DNA of 47,624 nt, from the NCBI GenBank assembly GCA_012728785.1, contig JAAYEK010000134.1, positions 1-47,624 of the forward strand. Reading direction: 5' to 3'. The stretch's first letter is position 1. Each line of letters opens with the position of its first letter. A model generated the notes under the pieces. It was given only the letters and a program-made list of their open reading frames with translations. It ran no database searches and was not told the DNA's origin. The stretch comes from Bacillota bacterium. Its GTDB lineage: Bacteria > Bacillota > UBA4882 > UBA8346. The position numbers and the translations under genes were made by a program. Below, one piece after another: positions 19,911 through 29,022 of the stretch.

Positions 19911-20963
19911 TTAGCGGACACTGTTGTTTTCCAATACCGGATCAACCGGCCTATTATCACTAGGAAAATAATTAGTAATCCGTGTCAAACAGCTTTTGGG
20001 TGTTACAATCAAAGCACCTAATCCGAATGACCAGGGAAGGATTTGGTCAATTAACGCTACTTCGGGCTGCAAATATTGAAATATAAAGTAACAACCTAAC
20101 CCTATCCCTATGGTTGTCCCCCATTTGCCTAAATTTTTTAGGAACCCTCCCCAAAATCCTATCAGGCTATACAGGGTGATCATCGCCGTTAAACCGCCGG
20201 TTGCTATTCCGATAACCATACCTAATGAAACTCCCATGGCTGCTCCAACTCCTCCTCCACCTAAGTACGCGACAAATATCAGAACCATACTGGCTACCAG
20301 ATCCGTTAGGGGCCAAGCATCGATCATTAGCTGATCAGTTCCGCCCACTGATAATAATAAAATTACTGCTAAAGCTACTACCGCTTTTTTTGATTTTCTA
20401 AACGGGTTACTGATAAAGTCCAGACCAACTTGAAAAATTCCAGCCAGTAAAAAACTGATAGTTAATTCTAGCGCCACTTTTAGGATATTATTGAGACTAG
20501 GTTCAAGCAAAACGCCTAAGGCTGTACTTAATAGGGCCCAGATTATGAAGACCGATATTTTTGACGATTTTTTTTGACCACCCGCGATCATCTGTTGTAA
20601 CAATGTAAATAAAGCAACTACACCTGTAATTCCGATACTCTCCCAAAAACCTCTAACAGTCAAGCTTCCCAATAATAAGCTGACCCATAACATAATCCGA
20701 GCCGGTACTTTTTGTTCGCGATTAACAAGGCAATACCCGATACCGGCAGGATAAATTATACCTAACAAGGAAAATCTACTTAATAAAAATATGATACCGG
20801 TTTCAAACAAAATTTTTAATAAATTAATATACCAGTTGGTTTTTCTCTTCCGGGAAGACTGCCGAAGAACTGTGGGAGAAATGTAACTACTACTAAAATT
20901 TTTTCTTACCGCAGTAGAAAGTTCAATGGCCACCTTCTCAACAACCACCCTCCTTTTTGACAC
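19911..20963 (-). CDS. spoIIE: SpoIIE N-terminal polytopic membrane part as tracked
   Basis: About 10 hydrophobic segments, immediately 5' and in frame with the phosphatase part. Confidence 0.8.
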   Translation of the reverse strand: MSKRRVVVEKVAIELSTAVRKNFSSSYISPTVLRQSSRKRKTNWYINLLKILFETGIIFLLSRFSLLGIIYPAGIGYCLVNREQKVPARIMLWVSLLLGSLTVRGFWESIGITGVVALFTLLQQMIAGGQKKSSKISVFIIWALLSTALGVLLEPSLNNILKVALELTISFLLAGIFQVGLDFISNPFRKSKKAVVALAVILLLSVGGTDQLMIDAWPLTDLVASMVLIFVAYLGGGGVGAAMGVSLGMVIGIATGGLTAMITLYSLIGFWGGFLKNLGKWGTTIGIGLGCYFIFQYLQPEVALIDQILPWSFGLGALIVTPKSCLTRITNYFPSDNRPVDPVLENNSVR

Positions 20964-21154
20964 TCACGAGAATCAGTATATCATTTCCCTTTCGATTACT
21001 ATGTCGTTTTTTCAAAGGATTTCCCACTGATTTTCCTTAGTTCTTCTTTAAAAACCATCATAAATTCAGAACAAAGAAAACTTGTCCGGTGATAACGGGT
21101 AAAAAAGGTAACGAATTTTACAGATTTGTAATTTAATTGTTTTAGAAATTTAAA

Positions 21155-22198
21155 TTATTTTTTTGCAGCGGGAATTTTCTTTATCAATAACAAAAGGACT
21201 GCCAGGCAAAAATAACCGAATAGCGGATAAAACTTAGTTACTAACTTGCCAAAGCCAATCTGGCCGATTAAAATCCCAATTATGGTTAAAATTATTACAT
21301 AAGATCGGAATTTTAATCCGGTTGATGCCGCTAACCGTTGGGCTACACCATAAGTATTTGCCAGTAACGTGGTTAACATTTCACACCAAAGTATTAAAGC
21401 ATACATCCAATAGAGACAATCACCGCCCAATCGGGCCAAATCCACCATCGGTAGCTGGCTCCCCCGTAAATGCGGGAAATGAAAAATGAGTGACCAGTAA
21501 ATCAGTCCCGCCATTGCCCCAAGAGTAAGACTTCCCAGCCATCCCCCTAATTTCAAATGAGATGCCGAAGGATATCTCCGACATAAAGAAAGTAAAACCG
21601 GGACTGCCAAAACCAAATTATAGGAAGAATATTGAACCGCCGCTAGTAGCCAATTAAAATCAGCGCTTTTCCACAAAGATACAGCGCACCGGTTTTGAAT
21701 AGCAAAAAGCGAAACCGTTAACGCACCGCAAAACATCAAAGGCACAATAATTAAGTTTGCAGTAATTAATCCGGAAAGTTCTTTAAATAAAATCATCATT
21801 ACTATTAATGCGCTTAGCGCAATCCCGATCCAATAACCAAATCCTAGTTCCTCAAATATTGCGCCACATCCCGCGAACATTACCCCAATCAAGATGACGA
21901 AAAAGACCGAAACGATTAAATCGGCGATTCGGGATAAAGCCGGTCCCAGGCAAACCTCAAAAAATTCTTTATATGATTTTGGCCGAATGGCGAGGCCGAT
22001 CCGAAATACTCGCTCCCCAAAGAATCCTAATATTAAAATCGAACAAAACACTCCCAAACAACCTTGTAAACCCTGTATAGTAAAGAATCGGAATATTTCT
22101 TTCCCGGAAGCGAAACCGGCGCCAACCACCGTTCCTACAAAAGTCGCAGCTATTCCGGGAACAATTGGCAATCTTTCAACTTTGGGTGATAACTTCAT
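21155..22198 (-). CDS. YkvI-like integral membrane protein (APC/LeuT-fold-like)
   Basis: GIAATFVGTVVGAGFASGKEIFRFFTIQGLQGCLGV; multi-TM; ATGA overlap with the upstream carboxypeptidase gene. Confidence 0.7.
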   Translation of the reverse strand: MKLSPKVERLPIVPGIAATFVGTVVGAGFASGKEIFRFFTIQGLQGCLGVFCSILILGFFGERVFRIGLAIRPKSYKEFFEVCLGPALSRIADLIVSVFFVILIGVMFAGCGAIFEELGFGYWIGIALSALIVMMILFKELSGLITANLIIVPLMFCGALTVSLFAIQNRCAVSLWKSADFNWLLAAVQYSSYNLVLAVPVLLSLCRRYPSASHLKLGGWLGSLTLGAMAGLIYWSLIFHFPHLRGSQLPMVDLARLGGDCLYWMYALILWCEMLTTLLANTYGVAQRLAASTGLKFRSYVIILTIIGILIGQIGFGKLVTKFYPLFGYFCLAVLLLLIKKIPAAKK

Positions 22199-23376
22199 TG
22201 AAACCACCATCTTTGACGGACCGGCTTTAGATTGATCAAATCAACTTCATTAACCAGCCGTTCCTGATAATAGTAGCCTATTATTCCTAATTTTTGACCG
22301 GGGTTAATCGGCGCTACCGTCGGGTTATCAAAAATAGTAACTTTGGGAATTATTAAATCCATTTTATCTTTATGGGCAACCGCATACAAATCAGAACGCG
22401 GGTATAAGTTTATATCCTTAGGCCGGCCGTTTTTGACTCTAACTTTAGCTACACTTCTGTGGGTAGTTGCGATTTTGATAATATCGAATTCTCGAAAACC
22501 ATACTCCAATAAACGCTGGCAGTCTCCCCAACGATCCCCCGAGTTTAAAACCACTGCAATCAGTTGTTTGTTGTCTCGAGTGGCTGAAGCGACCAAACAA
22601 TGTCCCGCTTCATTAGTGGTCCCGGTTTTAACACCATCGGCCCCTTCCAAATACCACAACAACCGGTTAGTATTCCTAACCTCAATAGCCTTCCGGCGCT
22701 CGACCCATTCAACTAAAGCTGTTTTCTGCTTGACCAAATTAGCGAACCGTCGGTTAGCCAGCCCGTACCTGGCCATTAGAGCCAAATCCAAAGCGGTAGT
22801 ATAATGAGATGGCGCCCTTAATCCGTGAGGGTTACGAAAATTAGTATTAATGGCCCCGATCTCTTTCGCTTTTAAATTCATAAATTCAATAAAAGCTTCA
22901 ATGGTGCCGGCTACTCCCTCGGCAACAGCCATACTTCCGTCATTTCCCGAACGAAGCATCATCCCTTCCAACAATTCTTTCAGACTTAGCCGATCCCCCG
23001 TTTTTAAGTGAATCGTCGACCCTCCAGTCTGGGCCGCTCTTCTGCTAACCGTTACGATTTTGCGGAGATCGCCCCTTTCCAAAGCAACAATCCCAGTCAT
23101 AATCTTGGTAGTACTAGCGGGTGCTCTACGTTGTTCCGCATTTCGGGCAAAAAGAATCGCCCCACTCTTGGATTCAATTAGGATACTGGCGGCGGCATGA
23201 ACTTTCGGTCCTTGGTCTGAACCGGGCAAAAAAACTAAGGGTGGGAATTCCGGCCTCAAACGGTAAGTATCGGTTACTACAGGTTGATTTGCTTTTTGCC
23301 AAACAAACCAGGTTAGCAGCGGTACTAAGGCTAATACCACCAATATTATTTTTTTCCTAAAAAGAATTACGACCAT
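22195..23376 (-). CDS. D-alanyl-D-alanine carboxypeptidase (S11 family, DacB/DacF-like)
   Basis: RRAPASTTKIMTGIVALE (SxxK), RSGNDGSMAVAE (SxN), DGVKTGTTNEAG (KTG). Confidence 0.93.
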   Translation of the reverse strand: MVVILFRKKIILVVLALVPLLTWFVWQKANQPVVTDTYRLRPEFPPLVFLPGSDQGPKVHAAASILIESKSGAILFARNAEQRRAPASTTKIMTGIVALERGDLRKIVTVSRRAAQTGGSTIHLKTGDRLSLKELLEGMMLRSGNDGSMAVAEGVAGTIEAFIEFMNLKAKEIGAINTNFRNPHGLRAPSHYTTALDLALMARYGLANRRFANLVKQKTALVEWVERRKAIEVRNTNRLLWYLEGADGVKTGTTNEAGHCLVASATRDNKQLIAVVLNSGDRWGDCQRLLEYGFREFDIIKIATTHRSVAKVRVKNGRPKDINLYPRSDLYAVAHKDKMDLIIPKVTIFDNPTVAPINPGQKLGIIGYYYQERLVNEVDLINLKPVRQRWWFQ

Positions 23377-23439
23377 TATTAATGCCCTCCGTCAGTAAAC
23401 ATATTAAAAAAGGGACATTTTAATAACTGTTTTCAGATC

Positions 23440-23482
23440 AGAAAATAAAAAAACCCCTCTCCAAACTATGAAAGGGGGTTTT
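23440..23482 (-). terminator. Terminator downstream of the GerMN-domain gene
   Basis: Minus strand AAAACCCCCTTTC...GAGGGGTTTTTTTATTTTC hairpin and T-run. Confidence 0.65.
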
Positions 23483-23572
23483 GGTAATCATTTATATCCG
23501 GCCAACTAAAGCAGCTAAATGGATTAACATTGCAATGAGCTCAGTCACCCAGTTTCGCCTTAGCTTAATAAA

Positions 23573-24115
23573 TTATTCCAAGGTCACTACCCGGTTATCA
23601 TACTCAAAAACACCGGTTAAGTCTACATGTCCTGCTAAAGACTCCACTTCGTTACCTTCAATTAATATTTTCACCTGGAATACCTCCGGCAATTTAGTCA
23701 AAGTATTGACGATGGACGCAACCGCCAGATACTCTCCTTGGGCGCCTACATTTAACCGAGTCGCTTCCCGGTTTAGATTAACAGTCGCTAACCCGTTTTC
23801 GAGTTTATAATCTAAAAGCTTAGTCTCCGGAGCAAAGACCGGAGTTAATTCGGAACCAGGGGGTGGACCAGCGAATAATGCTTTCAAGGCTTGCAAATGT
23901 TGAGCCTCGTCTTGGCCAACCGGTACTAAGACGGGTTTTAGATAAAAATTAGTGGGAGTGGATTTAATAAAGAAGACAGCAATTTTAGCTTCTTTTGGCC
24001 GTAACTCTCGGTTGAGTCTTTGAATTTCTCCGCGTAGTTGGAAATCGTCAAAGATCAGCCACGCTATTCCGACCAATACGACCAGCAGCAAAACTATCAA
24101 CAATGCACGGCGCAT
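23573..24115 (-). CDS. GerMN domain (GerM-like) sporulation/germination protein
   Basis: N-terminal TM, then KIAVFFIKSTPTNFYLKPVLVPV...LQALKALFAGPPPGSELTPVFAPETKLLDYKLENGLATVNLN; SD GGAGG before ATG 24115. Confidence 0.85.
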   Translation of the reverse strand: MRRALLIVLLLVVLVGIAWLIFDDFQLRGEIQRLNRELRPKEAKIAVFFIKSTPTNFYLKPVLVPVGQDEAQHLQALKALFAGPPPGSELTPVFAPETKLLDYKLENGLATVNLNREATRLNVGAQGEYLAVASIVNTLTKLPEVFQVKILIEGNEVESLAGHVDLTGVFEYDNRVVTLE

Positions 24116-24143
24116 CCCAAACCTCCTCACCAATCCAAAAAAA

Positions 24144-24854
24144 CTAGAACTTAAACTCAAAACCGCCCCGGTAGTTAATTTCCGAATCTCCAGGATTGTT
24201 AGGGTTATCATCATAGTTACTAACGTTCAAAACAACATTGGCTTTTTCGTTAATATGATATTTAAAAGTGTAATCGTGATAATAATAACCTTTAACATAC
24301 AGAAGCGGGTCTAAGCTAATCGAGAATTTTTTCCAAGACCAGTTAAAATCACCCCGGAGAAACATATGAGGTTCCTCTAGATTATCTTCGTTATACTTCA
24401 GTTCCGGAACAACACCGGCATCGCCGCGAATCCCGGCGTAGATGTAGTGGTTCTTCGCCATTTGAATCTTTAAAGCCGCCTCATAGCGATCCCAATCCTT
24501 GTACTTATAATTAATGTCATAAAAACCGGCAATATTCAGGCTGTTCCCAAAAGGTATTATAAAATTAATACCTCCGTAAGTGAACGTTTCTTCAGTATCG
24601 GGGTCATATACTTGACCGGCCTTAATTCCAAAACGTTCCGATGGATCATAACGCAGTCCCAGTTTGGCTAATTCATCCTCATATACCCCGGTAATACTAA
24701 AGCCATTGGCTAAATGAAATTTCGCCCAACCGTATCCTCCGTCATTGCCAAGTAACATCACTTCATTTTGGGGTTTTTCCGCTTCGGCAAAAACCACAAA
24801 TGCGCTACAGGTTAACAAACATAAGGTCAATAGCAGACAAAGAACTTTTTTCAA
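24144..24854 (-). CDS. Exported beta-barrel-like protein, candidate outer membrane protein (TTG start proposed)
   Basis: Signal peptide KKVLCLLLTLCLLTCSAFVVFAEA after SD AAGGAG; alternating aromatic beta strands; C-terminus YRGGFEFKF. Confidence 0.55.
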   Translation of the reverse strand: MKKVLCLLLTLCLLTCSAFVVFAEAEKPQNEVMLLGNDGGYGWAKFHLANGFSITGVYEDELAKLGLRYDPSERFGIKAGQVYDPDTEETFTYGGINFIIPFGNSLNIAGFYDINYKYKDWDRYEAALKIQMAKNHYIYAGIRGDAGVVPELKYNEDNLEEPHMFLRGDFNWSWKKFSISLDPLLYVKGYYYHDYTFKYHINEKANVVLNVSNYDDNPNNPGDSEINYRGGFEFKF

Positions 24855-25101
24855 TCCTAAAACGCTCCTTCCAAAATCAAACTCACTTCCGTTATTTCTA
24901 AACGCAATTTTCGTCAATTCGTTCCTAATAGGGTTTACCAAGTTCAATGCAGTTAATTTCGCGACAAAGTTAAATAATCCTTTTGATATTGAAAAAAGCT
25001 TCAATGAAATATGTAGCACTTAAGGAAGGTAACACCACAGAACCTATTTATTACTGGAAACAATTTTAAACGTTTCAATAAGAATTATCTCAAGGTTAGG
25101 T

Positions 25102-26106
25102 TTAAATATCCCGAAACGGACTCTCCGCTAACATCAACTCCCCAACATCAAAGTCCACCACCGCTGAGATTCCCTGGGGTAACGTCCATTGCTCCGAGAT
25201 ATGTCCAATAGGAAACCCATAGGCCATTGGGCATTTCAACTTAAACAACCTTTCATTAACAACCTTGATTAAATCAGCCTCCGGTTTGCCTTCACCCGGA
25301 TTACAACGGCCGATGATTATCCCAACCACCGAGTCTAACGCTCCGGACAATAATAGCTGAGTCAACATTCGGTCAATCCGATAAGCGGGTTCTTCTGTCT
25401 CCTCTAAAAACAGAATTGCCCCTTTCAAGTTGGGGAAATAATCGGTTCCTAATAAAGAACTAACTAGCGCTAAATTACCCCCCAAGAGCGGGCCGCGAAC
25501 TTTTCCCTTTTTAAAAACCAGATAATTCCGATTAACCTCCGGCCAAGGTAATGGCTCCGCCACCCCTTCTCCGGAAAGGATCTTGATAGCCTGGTTAACC
25601 GAAAAATCACTTTTTAAAGTCGTTAAAACCGGACCATGAAAAGACACCAGTTTGGTCCGCTGCCAAAGGCCCAATTCAATTCCGGTTATATCGCTAAATC
25701 CAATCAGGATCTTCGGATTTCTCGCGATTAACCCTAGGTATAAATCAGGCAACAACCGGGCGCTTCCATAACCGCCCCGCAAACACCAGATGGCCTCAAT
25801 TGAATCATCCCACCAAAATCGTTCCAAATCCGCTCTGCGTTCCAAATCACTGCCTGCTAAATATCCCTCCCAGGGTCGAGCGGTCTCTCCCAAAACCGTT
25901 TGGTAGCCTAACTTTTGTAATAGCCCAACACTAGCTTCGATCTCATTATTATCCTTAACCGGACTAGCCGGCGCTATAATTCCAATTTTGCTTCCTAATG
26001 ATAATGGCCTGCTTTTCAGCTTCTTCACTCCAGTATTCCCCCTGTTCAGATAATACCTCGAACAACATGAATTACATTTAGTTCCCCTTAAGGGATAGGT
26101 ACCCAT
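25102..26106 (-). CDS. LD-carboxypeptidase (S66/LdcA family); start probably about 26028
   Basis: KIGIIAPASPVKDNNEIEASVGLLQKLGYQ...IWCLRGGYGSARLLPDLY...GFSDITGIELGLW...FHGPVL. Confidence 0.9.
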   Translation of the reverse strand: MGTYPLRGTKCNSCCSRYYLNRGNTGVKKLKSRPLSLGSKIGIIAPASPVKDNNEIEASVGLLQKLGYQTVLGETARPWEGYLAGSDLERRADLERFWWDDSIEAIWCLRGGYGSARLLPDLYLGLIARNPKILIGFSDITGIELGLWQRTKLVSFHGPVLTTLKSDFSVNQAIKILSGEGVAEPLPWPEVNRNYLVFKKGKVRGPLLGGNLALVSSLLGTDYFPNLKGAILFLEETEEPAYRIDRMLTQLLLSGALDSVVGIIIGRCNPGEGKPEADLIKVVNERLFKLKCPMAYGFPIGHISEQWTLPQGISAVVDFDVGELMLAESPFRDI

Positions 26107-26146
26107 CTAGAAAATCCATCGATAGTGTTGGTTAAATATAAAATTA

Positions 26147-26178
26147 TTTATCGATCAACTAAAAAAATGATCGATAAA
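26147..26178. repeat. Perfect 11-bp inverted repeat upstream of the gerA-type operon
   Basis: TTTATCGATCA-actaaaaaaa-TGATCGATAAA. Confidence 0.6.
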
Positions 26179-26264
26179 AACTAAAAATGCTAATACTAAA
26201 ACCTATCAGGTAAAAATTATTGTGTTTATTATTTAAAGTCAACTTATTCTAAGCGGAGCTAATC

Positions 26265-27917
26265 ATGAATTTTTGGAACGGTTTGAAAAAAGTATTTCAG
26301 TTTGGCGCCAGGGGAAGACAGTTCTCATTGGGGAATAAATCCTGGAATAGGCCAAAGCCAAAAAAACCAAAGCCGGAACCATTATTTAGAGACTTGGAAG
26401 CAAACCAAAGGCTTTTAGAAAAGATTTTTGAGTTGCCAACCAATCAAGATGTGGTAATTAGGGACTTTTCGATCCCAAGCTTGAAACAAAAAGCCCTCTT
26501 AATATATATAGATGGCCTTTCCGATCGTAATACCCAAAGTTTTGCTATTTTACAACCGTTGATGATTCTTGGTCCCGATGAAGCTGTTAACGGTAAAGAT
26601 CCAGTCACTCTCGCCTATCAAACGTTACTCCCCGGTCATCAGTTACAAAAGACCGCTAGTTTAAGTGATGTTGTGGACGGGATATTGGATGGTTCTTCCG
26701 CCCTCCTTATCGACGGTTCGGATCAAGCCTTAATTATCGAAACCAAAGGATGGGAGCACCGGGGGGTGGACCGGCCCAACAATGAACCGGTAGTCAGAGG
26801 ACCGCAGGAAGCATTTGTAGAAAGCTTTCGGGCCAATACCGCTAGTGTCCGGCGGTATGTTAAAGATCCAAAATTGGTTACCGAAATCTTCAGAGTCGGC
26901 AAGCGGAGCCGGACGCTGGTCGCGGTGATGTATGTCAAGGATATTGCCAATGTTAAGTTGGTGGAAGAAGTAAAATACCGGATTCAAAGCGTCTCTGAAA
27001 CCGTTGATTATATTCCGGAAACAGGGACCCTAGAGGAATATTTGGAGGATCATCCCAAATCCCTCATTCCCCAAATGTTGTCTACTGAACGTCCTGACCG
27101 TTTGGGGGCCTATATCCGCGAAGGCCATGTTGGAGTGGTGATGGCCAATAGCCCCTTTTCTTTGATCATCCCGACTACCTTCACCATCTTCCTCCATTCG
27201 GCCGAAGACTATTATTTACGCTGGCCTTTCGGAAACTTTTTAAGATTTATCCGGTCAATCGCTCTCTTCATCTCCCTAATGTTGCCCGCTTCCTATATTG
27301 CAGTCATCAATTATCACCAAGAGATGATCCCCACCGATCTGTTATTGGCGATGACCGCCGCTCGGGAAATGGTCCCCTTTCCGGCCATAGCTGAAATCCT
27401 ACTTATGGAGTTCGCTTTCGAACTGATCCGTGAAGCCGGAGTCCGGATTCCCAGCGTCATCGGACCGACTATCGGGATTGTCGGCGCTTTAATCCTGGGA
27501 CAAGCGGCAGTCGCCGCCTTCGTAGTCAGTCCAATTCTGATCATCATCATTGCCATCACCGCCTTAGCGTCTTTCGTGGTCCCCAACTACAACGCCTCCT
27601 TTGCGATTCGGATCTTACGGTTCTTATTTATTATCTTAGCCGGTTTTCTAGGGTTTTTTGGAATTGCCTTTGGACTCTTTTTATTAATTTTACATACCGT
27701 TACTATTACTAGCTTTGGAGTTCCGTTTATGACCCCAATTGTTCCTTATCAACCCCGGAACAAAGATCGGGTGATTCGGCCTCGAGCTTATGAACAGAAA
27801 TATCGCCCCTTGTTTTTAAGGCCTTTGGATTGGATTCGGCAGGAAAAAAACCCCCGGCGATGGGATCGGCCCCAGAGTAGTATTGAGAAGGGAAGGGATG
27901 ACCAAAATGAGCAGTGA
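26265..27917 (+). CDS. Spore germination protein, GerA/GerKA family (A subunit)
   Basis: LIYIDGLSDRNT...YLRWPFGNFLRFIRSIALFISLMLPASYIAVINYHQEMIPTDLLLAMTAARE. Confidence 0.95.
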   Translation: MNFWNGLKKVFQFGARGRQFSLGNKSWNRPKPKKPKPEPLFRDLEANQRLLEKIFELPTNQDVVIRDFSIPSLKQKALLIYIDGLSDRNTQSFAILQPLMILGPDEAVNGKDPVTLAYQTLLPGHQLQKTASLSDVVDGILDGSSALLIDGSDQALIIETKGWEHRGVDRPNNEPVVRGPQEAFVESFRANTASVRRYVKDPKLVTEIFRVGKRSRTLVAVMYVKDIANVKLVEEVKYRIQSVSETVDYIPETGTLEEYLEDHPKSLIPQMLSTERPDRLGAYIREGHVGVVMANSPFSLIIPTTFTIFLHSAEDYYLRWPFGNFLRFIRSIALFISLMLPASYIAVINYHQEMIPTDLLLAMTAAREMVPFPAIAEILLMEFAFELIREAGVRIPSVIGPTIGIVGALILGQAAVAAFVVSPILIIIIAITALASFVVPNYNASFAIRILRFLFIILAGFLGFFGIAFGLFLLILHTVTITSFGVPFMTPIVPYQPRNKDRVIRPRAYEQKYRPLFLRPLDWIRQEKNPRRWDRPQSSIEKGRDDQNEQ

Positions 27918-29022
27918 AGAAAAGATCGGCCATCACGAGGCCTTATCGCTTTTAGTAATTATCCTTTCCGCCAAGGTCTTTTTGTCTTTCCCACGCAATA
28001 TGGCTCTCCTAGGTGACGCGGCAGGGTGGATCATTGTTTTTCTCGCGGGGATCTATAGCTTAGTGGGTTACTTCTTCCTTTCCGCTTTATTAAAGAAGTA
28101 TCCCGGTAAAAATATTATTCAAATTGCTCACCAGGTCAGTGGCGGCATTTGTGGCAAATTAATAGGAGCGGCGCTCTTCCTTTTTTTTCTGATGACCACC
28201 TCCTTGTACCTCCGCCAATTCGCGGAAAGTTTCATTTTGGCCATACTCCCCCGAACTCCCATCAGCGTCATTACCATTTTGTTCTTGATTCTGTTAGTCT
28301 ACACTGCCCTATTGGGGGTTGAAACCCTTTCCCGGGTAGCCTGGTTATTGGGTCCTTATCTGTTGATTGCTTTAATTATTATTTTCTTGTTTTCCCTGCC
28401 CCAGATGACTTTTGACCATCTAGTCCCAGTCTTGGGACCGGGTCCGGTTCCGCTCATAAAATATTCCCTTACACATCTGTCTCTCTTTTCTGAAATTATC
28501 TTGTTCGGGATAATCGCTCCCTTGATCCGAAGCCGAGAGAAGATAAACCGAATTGGTCTCTATATTCTAGGGGTGGCGGTGGTCATTAATACCGGTGTTA
28601 CCATCTTAACTACCGCAGTATTTAATTATGTAGAAACTCAAAAAATGGTCTTCCCCGTCTTCCAATTAACTCGGTTAGTCGCTTATGGCGAGTTTGTCCA
28701 AAGAGTAGAGGCGGTCTTTGTCTTTCTCTGGTTTTTCTGGGCTGGGATCCAGCTGAGCGGGTTATTCTATGGGGCCGTCACCAGTTTTGCCCAGACTTTT
28801 AGGATTAAAAACTACCGTCCCTTAACTTTACCCATCGCCGTTTTGACCTTTACGATCAGCTTAATCCCAGCTTCGATGACTGAGACGGTAGAATTGGGCG
28901 ATTATACCACTTCTCCCTCATTAATAAGTAATTACTACTCAATCGCCGCTTTTGGCATACCTTTTCTATTGTGGCTAATTGCATTTGCTAAAAAACATTT
29001 AGGTGGCGTCACTAATGATTAA
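27898..29022 (+). CDS. Spore germination protein, GerB/GerKB family (B subunit)
   Basis: About 10-TM protein, EALSLLVIILSAKVFLSFPRNMALLGDAAGWI; overlaps the A subunit gene. Confidence 0.92.
   Translation: MTKMSSEEKIGHHEALSLLVIILSAKVFLSFPRNMALLGDAAGWIIVFLAGIYSLVGYFFLSALLKKYPGKNIIQIAHQVSGGICGKLIGAALFLFFLMTTSLYLRQFAESFILAILPRTPISVITILFLILLVYTALLGVETLSRVAWLLGPYLLIALIIIFLFSLPQMTFDHLVPVLGPGPVPLIKYSLTHLSLFSEIILFGIIAPLIRSREKINRIGLYILGVAVVINTGVTILTTAVFNYVETQKMVFPVFQLTRLVAYGEFVQRVEAVFVFLWFFWAGIQLSGLFYGAVTSFAQTFRIKNYRPLTLPIAVLTFTISLIPASMTETVELGDYTTSPSLISNYYSIAAFGIPFLLWLIAFAKKHLGGVTND

Larger units (their letters stand above)
18537..20963 (-). pseudogene. spoIIE: Stage II sporulation protein E interrupted by one in-frame TAA at 19913-19911
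   Basis: The two ORFs share one reading frame, and the 96 nt between them translates as LILTRLNDLSSIFTEIAKSFNEEPELEPIVQK with only the single TAA. Confidence 0.8.
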
